A DNA stretch of 64,000 nucleotides from Nocardia nova NBRC 15556 (GTDB lineage Bacteria; Actinomycetota; Actinomycetes; Mycobacteriales; Mycobacteriaceae). The stretch covers positions 154,753-218,752 of the forward strand of contig NZ_BDBN01000007.1 in assembly GCF_001613005.1 (NCBI RefSeq). The letters run 5' to 3'. The notes below the pieces were generated by a model. That model did not search any database. It worked only from the letters and a program-made list of their open reading frames with translations, and was not told the origin of the DNA. Positions 45,402 through 56,459 of this stretch are shown in pieces (positions within the stretch are counted from its first letter, which is position 1; every line of letters begins with the position of its first letter). A program made the translations under genes and the position numbers.

Positions 45402-45917
45402 CTACGCCGACGTCGGCAGCCGGCGCTCGCCGTGCGTGATCGCCGCGATCAGATCGTCGTAGCCGTTGACCAGTTCGGCCACCCGGAACCACGCAGCGTG
45501 CACGGCCAGATCGTCGGTGGCGGTCTCCAGCAGGTGCGCGGCACGGGCGTACGCCGCCATGAGCCGATCGATCACCGAACCGACGGTTTCGGTATGGATC
45601 GCGGTGCCGTGCCGATGCTGCGGGACGTGGGCTTCGATCCATCGATCGATCGCGCGCACGGTCTCGCGGCGCGACGCCTCGGCCGCGCGGCGATAGTCGG
45701 CATCGTGCGATTGGGCGGCACCGGTGTGCAGTTCCGCGAGGTGCCGCGCGAGCGGGTCCAGGTGATGTGCGGCGGGCCGCGAATCACGCACCGTTCGCAG
45801 CAGCATCTCGGCGGTGGGAAGATCCCCGACAACGTCGGCGCCGCCGCGCTCGAGCACCAGCAACGGCGACACCGTCGCCACCCGGGTGCCCTCGGGCCCC
45901 GGAACCTCACCGGTCAT
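45402..45917 (-). CDS. DUF4254-family protein
   Basis: The frame contains the short blocks AHHLDPLARHLAELH, ETVRAIDRWIEAHVP and HTETVGSVIDRL, an order I recall from actinobacterial proteins annotated with DUF4254. It is all-helical, without signal peptide. The start is uncertain: I use ATG 45917; the frame is open to 45956. Function unknown. Confidence 0.65.
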   Translation of the reverse strand: MTGEVPGPEGTRVATVSPLLVLERGGADVVGDLPTAEMLLRTVRDSRPAAHHLDPLARHLAELHTGAAQSHDADYRRAAEASRRETVRAIDRWIEAHVPQHRHGTAIHTETVGSVIDRLMAAYARAAHLLETATDDLAVHAAWFRVAELVNGYDDLIAAITHGERRLPTSA

Positions 45918-46168
45918 CGCGAGCACCGCCCCCGCGCTCGGAGGGGGATACCGCACCGGAGGCAGCCATCGCGGCCGTCTCGGTGACGCGGTGCGGCGAG
46001 AATTGCGACTTCGAGCACATCGGCAGCTCCTGGTCGGTCGTGTCGGCCCTCGACGAAGCCGACCGTATGCCCCGGATTAGCCGTTCGCCCCCCTGCTCGT
46101 TCCCGCTGTTGAGAAGTCACAGCCCTGATCGCCGCAGCGTGCTGACGGAGCACATAACCAGTGGTTGA

Positions 46169-47113
46169 CTACGGCGTCAGCACCAGCCGCCCGCGCAATC
46201 CACCGGCAAACAACCGCTCATGCGCTTCGGCCGCGCGTTCGAGCGGAAGGACATCGGCGACCCGCAAGCCCAGGCCGAGCGCCGCGAGTTCGCCGAGCGC
46301 GGTTCCGTCCGCCCGGATCCACTCCTGGTGAATTCTCATGCCGCGCAAGGGAAGAGGGGGCTGTCCGCCGGCCACCCCGGCGTAGGCGCCACCGTTGCGG
46401 ACGGCGGCCGTCGCGCGAACCCCCAGACCCGCGCCGTCCAGTGCGCCGTCGACACCGGCCGGAACCAGCGCCCGTATCTCCCCGGCGAGGTCGGCGCTCG
46501 CGCGAGACACGGTCCATTCGGCGCCGAGTCCGCGAACGAACGCCGCATCCTCATCGGCGACCTGCGCGACCACCCGCAGTCCGGCACGAACGCCCAGTTC
46601 GACCGCGAAGCCGCCCACCGCTCCGGCCGCGCCCGTCACCAGCAGGGTGTCACCGGCGCGAAGGTCGAGCAGCGCGAGCGCCTGGTGTGCGGTCAGCGCA
46701 TTCAGCGGCAGGGTGGCCGCTTCCGTCGCATCCACACCCGACGGTGCCGGTGCGACCGCATCGGTATCGAGCACCAGATACTCGGCATACGCACCCAGCG
46801 ACCGGTCGAGCAGATCACGTAATCCGACAACGCGTTGTCCCGCCGCGAATGTCGTCACCTCCGGCCCGACGCGGTCGACGATTCCCGCGGCGTCCCAGCC
46901 GATTCCGATGATTTCGCGCGGCGCCATCAGTCCCGCCTCGATCAGGGCGCCGCTGCGGGTCGCGATATCCACCGGATTGACCGCCGCCGCCTCCACCCGG
47001 ATCCGCACCTGGCGCGGCCCGGGTTCGGGAATCGCCACCCGCACCACCTCGAGTGCCTCCGGGCCGCCCACGCGGCGAACGACCACTGCCCGCATGCTGT
47101 TTCTAGAAGTCAT
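46169..47113 (-). CDS. Quinone oxidoreductase-like NADPH dehydrogenase (MDR family, no zinc)
   Basis: The 314-residue protein starts [21 protein letters not shown] and has [31 protein letters not shown] (NADPH binding) and late LVLTP. It lacks the zinc cysteines of alcohol dehydrogenases, like QorA-type quinone oxidoreductases. ATG 47095 (MRAVVV) is an equally possible start. A perfect inverted repeat lies 10 bases upstream, and an HxlR regulator of the QorR type is divergent. This is the qor2-qorR layout known from Corynebacterium glutamicum. Confidence 0.88.
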   Translation of the reverse strand: MTSRNSMRAVVVRRVGGPEALEVVRVAIPEPGPRQVRIRVEAAAVNPVDIATRSGALIEAGLMAPREIIGIGWDAAGIVDRVGPEVTTFAAGQRVVGLRDLLDRSLGAYAEYLVLDTDAVAPAPSGVDATEAATLPLNALTAHQALALLDLRAGDTLLVTGAAGAVGGFAVELGVRAGLRVVAQVADEDAAFVRGLGAEWTVSRASADLAGEIRALVPAGVDGALDGAGLGVRATAAVRNGGAYAGVAGGQPPLPLRGMRIHQEWIRADGTALGELAALGLGLRVADVLPLERAAEAHERLFAGGLRGRLVLTP

Positions 47114-47122
47114 GCTGCTCAA

Positions 47123-47147
47123 CTTATGGAGAGCTACTCTCCATAAG
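47123..47147. promoter_or_regulatory. Perfect inverted repeat, probable QorR operator
   Basis: CTTATGGAGAG and CTCTCCATAAG are exact complements around CTA. It is centred between the divergent oxidoreductase and HxlR genes, 10 bases from one start and 43 from the other, so the HxlR protein likely represses both. Confidence 0.75.
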
Positions 47148-47190
47148 GAAGTACGCACTCGAAGGTGCGTATCCCACTCCGAGGAGAGCC

Positions 47191-47598
47191 GTGGCCACCC
47201 GAACCGCCGCCCAACGCCGCGCCCAGGCCGGCGTCGAATACGACGCGTACCTGGCGCAATGTCCCGCACGCCAACTACTCGACCGCATCGCCGACAAATG
47301 GGTGAGCCTGGCTGTCAATGCCCTCGCCGACGGCCCCCAGCGCTACAGCGACCTGCAACGCCGCCTCGCCAGCATCAGCCAGAAGATGCTCACCCAAACC
47401 CTGCGCAACCTCGAACGCGACGGCCTGGTCTGCCGCACCGTCACTCCCGCGGTCCCGGTTCGCGTCGACTACGAACTCACCCCACTCGGCCGCTCACTGC
47501 TACCGGTGATGCGCGCGGTCAAAGACTGGGCCGAGGAGAACATGGACCACGTCCACGCCGCCCGCGAACACTACGACCAGCAGACCGAAACCGCGTAG
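47191..47598 (+). CDS. HxlR-family redox-type repressor (QorR-like)
   Basis: A 135-residue winged-helix protein with [16 protein letters not shown], whose Cys near residue 24 is at the position of the redox-sensing Cys in QorR and YodB. The DNA-binding part is [20 protein letters not shown] and the wing [14 protein letters not shown] 47191 has GAGGAG six bases upstream. Oxidation of the Cys by quinones or diamide would release it from the operator at 47123-47147. Confidence 0.88.
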   Translation: MATRTAAQRRAQAGVEYDAYLAQCPARQLLDRIADKWVSLAVNALADGPQRYSDLQRRLASISQKMLTQTLRNLERDGLVCRTVTPAVPVRVDYELTPLGRSLLPVMRAVKDWAEENMDHVHAAREHYDQQTETA

Positions 47599-47628
47599 CG
47601 GCTTCTCGCCGGGTATCGTTCGCCGAAA

Positions 47629-50466
<2,838 letters not shown>

Positions 50467-50718
50467 GGGTCTCGTCAGTCCTCTGGTCGATGTTGTCGTC
50501 TTGCAGTGCTACATCTTCGGCACACCGCACTACTCGCGGCATACCGAAGCCCCCGCCACATCGTATGGGCGAAATCCCCGGCGCGCGGATAAGCGGCATC
50601 GTCCATGGTAATGCGGCCTCCATCGTAGGCGCCGCCGCGTCGGAACATCCACGGACAGCCGCGGCCCATCGGGGCCCGGCAGTGATCGATCACACTTCGG
50701 CACGACACACGCCCGCGA

Positions 50719-51279
50719 TCACCGCATGCGCAAGGCACTCATCCGCCAACGCCCGCGGCGCAGCACCAGCCGCGCGGCGACGGCGAAACGGCGCTGCCCC
50801 CGCTCGTATCCGCCGCACACCTCCGCAGCACTCGCGGTGACCTCGGCGAGCTTCACGGTGACGAGCACCGCCGTACCGAGGCGGCGCTCCGCGGCGGCGG
50901 TGCGGGCGAGCGTTTCGACGGCGGCCAGCACGGTCGGCTCCACCACCGGACGCAACTGCCCGAGCGGACGCCGCCCGTCGATGACCTCGAGCACCAGGCG
51001 CAGCGACCGCTCCGCGAACTGCGCTGCGGCCGTACCGATTTCGTCCCCGCCGCATATGTCGGGCGACACCGGCACACCCGCGCCGGACCCCGGCGAGCGG
51101 CCGTCGTGCGCGGACCGGCGCGGGGTCCGCAGTCGCGGCACGACGTGCGCGGCCGCCCCCCGATCGAGCGACTTTCCCGCAGTCGCGCCACCGGAACTCC
51201 TCGGATCCAACGGCGGTTCGAATACCGGCGCGCGGCGGGCGCGACGGGTGTATACCGGGCTTGCAGAAGACTCGAGCAT
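50719..51279 (-). CDS. Rv3235-family protein
   Basis: The 186-residue protein starts at ATG 51279 behind GGGGGAG. The first 90 residues are Arg/Pro/Ala rich and poorly conserved; the C-terminal 90 residues (QFAERSLRLVLEVIDGRRP, GGYERGQRRFAVAARL) are the conserved part of the mycobacterial Rv3235 family. In M. tuberculosis Rv3235 is next to tgs3, and here a WS/DGAT gene is divergent, which supports the assignment. Function unknown. The 252 bases between its stop and secA show no gene. Confidence 0.8.
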   Translation of the reverse strand: MLESSASPVYTRRARRAPVFEPPLDPRSSGGATAGKSLDRGAAAHVVPRLRTPRRSAHDGRSPGSGAGVPVSPDICGGDEIGTAAAQFAERSLRLVLEVIDGRRPLGQLRPVVEPTVLAAVETLARTAAAERRLGTAVLVTVKLAEVTASAAEVCGGYERGQRRFAVAARLVLRRGRWRMSALRMR

Positions 51280-51450
51280 TCGACACTCCCCCTGGTCGGC
51301 ATGCTTGGGCACGGATCGAACCAGCATGCCATGCGCGGCGTCGACGACGGCGGAATTCCGACGCCGACGCGACAAGTCCCACACAGTCACGCGCGCAAGG
51401 TTTGTGTCACTCCACAATGGAGAGCGGCAACGGAGAGGAGCTCGGACAGC

Positions 51451-52869
51451 GTGATCACGAGACTGACGCCGCAGGACGCGTCGTTCTTCCGGCTCGAGTC
51501 GAGCAGCAATCCCATGCACATCGGCTCTCTCGCGATCGTGCGCGTCGCCCCCGAGGACCCCGGCGACGGATCTCCGTGCGTGGACTACCAGACGCTGCTG
51601 GACCTGGTCGACAGCCGGTTGTCGATGGTGCCCCGCTACCGCCGCAAGGTCCGTGAGGTCCCGTTCAAGGTGGGGCGCCCGGTCTGGGTCGAGGACAGCC
51701 GCTTCGACCTCACCTATCACGTGCGGCGATCGGCGCTGCCGGCTCCGGGCTCCGACGAGCAGCTCTACGAACTGGTCGGGCGGCTGTCGTCGCGACCGCT
51801 CGACCCGAGCCGGCCGCTGTGGGAGATGTATCTGATCGAAGGCCTGTCCGAGGACCGCTGCGCGATCTTCACCAAAACCCATTCGGCGCTGGTGGATGGT
51901 GAGACCGCGCTCGAGATCGGCCACGTCATCCTGGACTCGGGGCCCTCGCCGCGGGTGGTCGCACCCGATACCTGGGTGGCCCACCGTGAACCCGGCGACA
52001 TGGAACTGCTGGGCATGTCACTGGCCGAAATAGCGACCCAGCCCGCGACGGCATGGGAAGTCGTCCGCGATGCCGGAGCCAACGCGTCGGCGGTGGTGGC
52101 GGCCGCGGGTAAGGCGGTCGACGCCGCGGTCGACCGGGTGCGCGCGGCCGGGCGGACGGCGCCCGACAGCCCCTTCAACACTTCGATCTCGCGGTGCCGC
52201 CGGTTCGACATCGCACGGACCGACCTCGAGGACTATCGCCGCATTCGAAGACACTTCGGCTGCTCCATCAACGACGCCATCCTGGCCGTGGTGACCGGCG
52301 CGCTGCGGATATTCCTGCAATCGCGCGGTGAGGTGCTGGTCGGATCGGCGGTGCTGCGCGCGGTGGTACCGATGTCGGTCTACGTCGACGGGTCACCCGA
52401 CGACGTGAGCCCGGCCAGCGAGGTCTCCTCGTTCCTGATCGATCTGCCGGTGGGAGAGCAGAATCCGGTGATGCGGCTGTCGCACATCTCGCATGCCACG
52501 GCCGAGAATGCCCGGCATCGGCGCGCCGTGCGGGCGCGCACCCTGGTTCACATGGCCGGCTTCGCCCCGGCCAGCCTGCACGCGATGAGCGTGCGGGCGG
52601 CGAGTACGTTCGCAGAACACACATTCAACTTGGTGATCACCAACGCCCCGGGTCCGCAGCGGCCGATGTATATCGGCGGCGCACGGATGCTGGAGATGTA
52701 TCCGGTATCGCCGTTGCTGCGCAATCAGGCGTCGAGCATCGGAATCACGTCCTACGACGGACGTGTGTTCTACGGTCTCAATGCCGACCGCGAGGCGATG
52801 GCCGATATCGCCGTACTGGCGGCGGCGGTGCGCGAATCCATGGAGGAGATGCTCGGTGCCTGCGTCTGA
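51451..52869 (+). CDS. WS/DGAT-family acyltransferase (Tgs3-like)
   Basis: The 472-residue protein begins ITRLTPQDASFFRLES and ends with the family C-terminus including NLVITNAPGPQRPMYIGG and GLNADREAMADI. It starts at GTG 51451 with GAGAGGAG upstream. The catalytic HHxxxDG motif of wax ester/triacylglycerol synthases reads HSALVDG here (H144, S145, D149): the second His, the catalytic base, is Ser. The fold seems complete, so the protein may have weak or altered activity. It overlaps the next gene by 14 bases. Confidence 0.85.
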   Translation: MITRLTPQDASFFRLESSSNPMHIGSLAIVRVAPEDPGDGSPCVDYQTLLDLVDSRLSMVPRYRRKVREVPFKVGRPVWVEDSRFDLTYHVRRSALPAPGSDEQLYELVGRLSSRPLDPSRPLWEMYLIEGLSEDRCAIFTKTHSALVDGETALEIGHVILDSGPSPRVVAPDTWVAHREPGDMELLGMSLAEIATQPATAWEVVRDAGANASAVVAAAGKAVDAAVDRVRAAGRTAPDSPFNTSISRCRRFDIARTDLEDYRRIRRHFGCSINDAILAVVTGALRIFLQSRGEVLVGSAVLRAVVPMSVYVDGSPDDVSPASEVSSFLIDLPVGEQNPVMRLSHISHATAENARHRRAVRARTLVHMAGFAPASLHAMSVRAASTFAEHTFNLVITNAPGPQRPMYIGGARMLEMYPVSPLLRNQASSIGITSYDGRVFYGLNADREAMADIAVLAAAVRESMEEMLGACV

Positions 52870-53464
52870 TCAGGGCAAGCTACGCGTCTATGTCCCGGCC
52901 ACCATCGCCATGCTCCGAGAGCTGGTGGCGCAGCGCGAAATTCGCGCGGTGAACGACACCGCCTTCGCGGTCACCCCCGCGTTGCGCGAGGCCTACGCCT
53001 CCGGCGACGACGAGGAACTGGCCGAGGTGGCGATGGGTGAGGCGGCGCGCGCATCGCTGCGGCTGCTCGCCGAGGAACGCGAATCCGCCCTGCTGCACGC
53101 CGACGACGGCGATGCCGAACCGGAGGACGGAACAGATCCGGACGCCGCCGAAGACACCGGATCGTCGTATTCGGCCCCCGTCTACCGCCGTGCCGTGATC
53201 GCCGCCGATGTGACGGGCACGACCCTGCGCCCGGATCTCGACGATGCGGTGGTCCGGCTGTCCGGGCCGATCACCTACAAGCGCATCGCCTCGGTGCACG
53301 TCGATCTGGCCGAGGCCGAACCTCAGGTCGCGAAGGCCGTCGACGTCGTCGACGCGGCCGACCTGGGCGATCCGGACGCGGAATTCGTGCTGGGCGACGC
53401 GGAGGATCACCAGCTGGCTTGGTACGCGGCACAGGAGTTGCCGTTCCTGCTCGACCTCCTCTGA
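52856..53464 (+). CDS. Rv3231c-like conserved hypothetical protein
   Basis: The 202-residue protein begins (after a short leader) with LRVYVPATIAMLRELVAQ, followed by VNDTAFAVTPALREAY and, late, DAEDHQLAWYAAQELPFLLDLL. These blocks match an actinobacterial family whose M. tuberculosis member, Rv3231c, lies next to the desA3 reductase gene as here. The middle third is acidic and disordered. GTG 52856 lies inside the acyltransferase gene. No biochemical function is known to me. Confidence 0.75.
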   Translation: MPASDQGKLRVYVPATIAMLRELVAQREIRAVNDTAFAVTPALREAYASGDDEELAEVAMGEAARASLRLLAEERESALLHADDGDAEPEDGTDPDAAEDTGSSYSAPVYRRAVIAADVTGTTLRPDLDDAVVRLSGPITYKRIASVHVDLAEAEPQVAKAVDVVDAADLGDPDAEFVLGDAEDHQLAWYAAQELPFLLDLL

Positions 53465-53476
53465 TCCGCCCGCTAA

Positions 53477-53493
53477 CCTACGATGCCGTAACC
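53477..53493 (+). promoter_or_regulatory. Operator-like motif upstream of the desaturase reductase gene
   Basis: CCTACGATGCCGTAACC matches two further copies at 56425-56456 before the second desaturase gene. The common pattern is CCTACG, four variable bases, GTAACC. It lies about 40 bases before the reductase start. Confidence 0.55.
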
Positions 53494-53533
53494 TTGGCTC
53501 GAAGGGTGCGCCGCAGGCGCGTGATCACAGGAA

Positions 53534-54718
53534 ATGAGCATTCGCACGATGGTGTCGAAATCGGTACAAGGCCTGCGGGCATGGCTCGAGGCCCCGGTCG
53601 CCGACGCGAAGATGGCCGGGCGGACGCGCCTGGACGCGCTGCGCGGCGCGGCGGCCCGCATCACCACCCCGCTGCTGCCCGATGACTATCTGCATCTGGT
53701 GAATCCGCTGTGGTCGGCGCGGGAACTGCGCGGACGGATCATCGAGGTCCGCAAGGAGACCGCCGATTCGGTGACCCTGGTGATCAAGCCGGGCTGGGGT
53801 TTCGATTTCACCTTCACCCCCGGTCAGTACATCGGCATCGGTGTCCTGGTCGAGGGGCGCTGGCACTGGCGGTCGTATTCGCTGACCTGCCCGCCGGACT
53901 GGACCCATCGCGACAACCGCGCCGAACGAGTGATCTCGATCGCGGTGAAGGCGATGCCGGAGGGCTTCCTGTCCAGCCACCTGGTCAACGGCGTGCCGCA
54001 GGGCACGGTGGTTCGCCTGGCCGCGCCGCAGGGCGGGTTCGTCCTGCCGGAGCCCCCGCCGGCGAAGGTGTTGTTCATCACCGCCGGCAGCGGCATCACC
54101 CCGGTGATGGCGATGCTGCGGACCATGGACCGCCGCGCCGCCGACCGCACCGACGGCGACGCGATGGACGACATCGTGCACATCCACTCCGCCCGGACCG
54201 CCGAGGACGTCATGTTCGGCGCGGAACTGCGGGCGCTGCACGACAAGCATCCCGGCTTCACCGCGCATATCCACCTCACCGGCGAGCAGGGCAAATTCGA
54301 TCTGGCCGATCTCGACAGCCGGTTCCCGGACTGGCGCGAGCGCGAGACCTGGGCCTGCGGTCCGGCCGGTCTGCTCAACGATGTCGAGAAGCATTGGGCC
54401 GCAGCGGGTATCAGCGACAAGCTGCATGTCGAGCGGTTCGAGGTGGAACGTTCGGCGGTCGGCGAGGGCGGCACGGTCACCTTCGCCCGCACCGATCGCA
54501 GCGCCGAGGCCGACGGCGCCACCAGCCTGCTCGAGGCCGGTGAGGCCGCGGGCGTGCAGATGCCGTTCGGCTGCCGGATGGGTATCTGCCAGACCTGCGT
54601 GGTCACCCTGACCGACGGACATGTGCGCGATCTGCGCAACGGCGCCGAACACCAGGCCGGGGAGAAAATCCAGACCTGCATCTCGGCCGCGGCCGGCGAC
54701 TGCACCCTGGACGTGTGA
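53534..54718 (+). CDS. Ferredoxin-type oxidoreductase, electron donor for DesA3-like desaturase (Rv3230c-like)
   Basis: A 394-residue three-domain reductase: an FAD-binding barrel with [11 protein letters not shown] and TPGQYIGIG, an NAD(P) domain with [17 protein letters not shown] and [13 protein letters not shown], and a C-terminal plant-type [2Fe-2S] domain with [12 protein letters not shown] plus a later Cys (IQTCIS), giving the CX4CX2C...C pattern. In mycobacteria Rv3230c passes electrons from NADPH to the stearoyl-CoA desaturase DesA3; the desaturase genes follow here on the same strand. Confidence 0.92.
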   Translation: MSIRTMVSKSVQGLRAWLEAPVADAKMAGRTRLDALRGAAARITTPLLPDDYLHLVNPLWSARELRGRIIEVRKETADSVTLVIKPGWGFDFTFTPGQYIGIGVLVEGRWHWRSYSLTCPPDWTHRDNRAERVISIAVKAMPEGFLSSHLVNGVPQGTVVRLAAPQGGFVLPEPPPAKVLFITAGSGITPVMAMLRTMDRRAADRTDGDAMDDIVHIHSARTAEDVMFGAELRALHDKHPGFTAHIHLTGEQGKFDLADLDSRFPDWRERETWACGPAGLLNDVEKHWAAAGISDKLHVERFEVERSAVGEGGTVTFARTDRSAEADGATSLLEAGEAAGVQMPFGCRMGICQTCVVTLTDGHVRDLRNGAEHQAGEKIQTCISAAAGDCTLDV

Positions 54719-54816
54719 GTCGCGTTCCGGTGGTGTTCACCCGTTCGCCCCGCGGCGGCGCGAGCGATCACCACCGGTTACCGATACTCTGAAGAGGACA
54801 AGACCGAGACCTCCCA

Positions 54817-54956
54817 CCGAAGCGCAGCGGAGCCCATGCCGCCGAAGCGCGGGGGAGGCAGTCCATCGAAGCGCAGCGGAGGCAATCCGATACCGGCCCG
54901 CCGACGTGATGCAGAGGCATTCATTCGACACCGCCGGAGCGAAGCGGAGGCATTGC
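54817..54956 (+). repeat. Degenerate 24-25-bp repeats upstream of the first desaturase gene
   Basis: The unit (C)CGAAGCGCAGCGGAGGCA-like recurs at about 54817, 54842, 54866 and, after a gap, 54934, each with small changes. The array fills most of the space between the reductase stop and the desaturase start. It does not keep one open frame of conserved sequence, so it is more likely a leader or regulatory repeat than coding. Confidence 0.55.
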
Positions 54957-54962
54957 AGGACC

Positions 54963-56363
54963 GTGGCCATCACCGACATCAAGGCGTATTCGCATCTGAC
55001 GGCTGCCGATATCGACACATTGGGGCAGGAACTCGACACCATCCGCCGCACGGTCGAGCAATCGCTGGGTGAGCGCGACGCCGCCTACATCCGGCGCACC
55101 ATCCGCGCCCAGCGCACGCTCGAGGCCGCCGGCCGCGCGGTCCTGTTCGCCGGACGCAACAAATGGGCCTGGGTCGCGGGCACCGCGATGTTGTCGGTGG
55201 CCAAGATCATCGAGAATATGGAGCTCGGGCACAACGTCAGCCACGGGCAATGGGACTGGATGAACGACCCGGAGATCCACTCCACCAGCTGGGAGTGGGA
55301 TATGACCGGCACCTCCGGGCAGTGGAAACGGGCGCACAACTTCTCGCACCACACCTACACCAACATCGTCGGCATGGACGACGACGTGGGCTTCGGCATC
55401 CTGCGCATGACCCGCGACGAAGAGTGGAAGCCGATCAATCTCGCTCAGCCGGTGGCGAATCTGATCCTGGCCGCGCTCTTCGAGTGGGGTATCGCCCTGC
55501 ACGATCTGAAGATCGAGAAACAGCAGACCGGAGTTCCGCGCAGCGACCTGCTGTCCGAACCCAACCGGCAGTTCCTGCGCAAGGCCGGCCGCCAGGTCGC
55601 CAAGGACTTCGTGGTCTTTCCGCTGCTGAGCGGTCCGGGCTGGAAGGCGACGCTGAAGGCCAACGCGACGGCCAACCTGATCCGCAATCTGTGGGCGTAC
55701 GCGGTGATCTTCTGCGGGCATTTCCCGGACGGCGCCGAGAAATTCACCCAGGAGCAGTTCGCGGACGAAACCCGGGCGGAATGGTATCTGCGGCAGATGC
55801 TGGGCAGTGCCAACTTCCAGGCCGGCCCGGCGATGGCCTTCATGAGCGGCAATCTGTGCTATCAGATCGAGCATCACCTCTTTCCGGACATTCCGAGCAA
55901 TCGGTATCCGGAGATCGCCGAACAGGTCCGCCAACTCTGCGACAAATACGACCTGCCGTACACCACGGGATCGCTGGGCAAACAATATGCCCTGGCGTTC
56001 CGCACGATTCACAAACTGGCGCTGCCCGACCGATTCCTGCGCCGGACCGCGGACGACGCCCCGGAGACGTCGTCGGAACGCAAATTCTCGCTGCTGACCC
56101 GCCCGTTGACGGCCGGTACCGAAGAGCCGCTGTCCGGCGTCGACCCGCTCACCGGAAGGCGGCAGGGATTGCGGTCGGCAATGGTGGAAGCCAAGGCCGC
56201 ACTGCGCGAGAAGGCACGGCAGGAAAAGGAGGCGCTGCGCGAAGCCAAGCTCGCTCTGCAGGAGAAGGCTCGGGCCGAGAAGCAGATACTCCGGCGCCGC
56301 GGACTGCGGGGACGAGCGACCGTTCGCGTCCGGTTGCGGCAACAGCGAAGGCGACTAACCTAA
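54963..56363 (+). CDS. desA3: Stearoyl-CoA 9-desaturase, DesA3-like (first copy)
   Basis: A 466-residue membrane di-iron desaturase. The three His boxes are present: GHNVSHGQW (HxxxH), HNFSHHTYTN (HxxHH) and QIEHHLFPD (HxxHH). Hydrophobic segments surround WAWVAGTAMLSVAKII and LIRNLWAYAVIFCGHF. It introduces the 9,10 double bond into stearoyl-CoA. GTG 54963 is chosen at the conserved start (MAITDIKAYSHL). Unlike the next copy it has a long Lys/Glu/Arg-rich C-terminal helix (about residues 405-466), probably a coiled coil. Confidence 0.92.
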   Translation: MAITDIKAYSHLTAADIDTLGQELDTIRRTVEQSLGERDAAYIRRTIRAQRTLEAAGRAVLFAGRNKWAWVAGTAMLSVAKIIENMELGHNVSHGQWDWMNDPEIHSTSWEWDMTGTSGQWKRAHNFSHHTYTNIVGMDDDVGFGILRMTRDEEWKPINLAQPVANLILAALFEWGIALHDLKIEKQQTGVPRSDLLSEPNRQFLRKAGRQVAKDFVVFPLLSGPGWKATLKANATANLIRNLWAYAVIFCGHFPDGAEKFTQEQFADETRAEWYLRQMLGSANFQAGPAMAFMSGNLCYQIEHHLFPDIPSNRYPEIAEQVRQLCDKYDLPYTTGSLGKQYALAFRTIHKLALPDRFLRRTADDAPETSSERKFSLLTRPLTAGTEEPLSGVDPLTGRRQGLRSAMVEAKAALREKARQEKEALREAKLALQEKARAEKQILRRRGLRGRATVRVRLRQQRRRLT

Positions 56364-56424
56364 GCCATATCGGTCACGATCACAATGCGGTATACGCCAC
56401 AGTTGTAATCCGATCCGGAGACAA

Positions 56425-56456
56425 CCTACGGGACCGTAACCTACGGTAGTGTAACC
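56425..56456 (+). promoter_or_regulatory. Tandem operator-like motif upstream of the second desaturase gene
   Basis: CCTACGGGACCGTAACC (56425-56441) and CCTACGGTAGTGTAACC (56440-56456) overlap by two bases and end three bases before the ATG at 56460. Both match the copy at 53477-53493. Such a position would block ribosome or polymerase access, so a repressor site is likely; the regulator is not in this window. Confidence 0.6.
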
Positions 56457-56459
56457 AGC

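Noticed and set aside
51280..51984. Upstream extension of the Rv3235-like frame to 421 codons
   Set aside because: It overlaps the WS/DGAT gene in antisense and has no conserved sequence; the strong ribosome site at 51279 marks the start.
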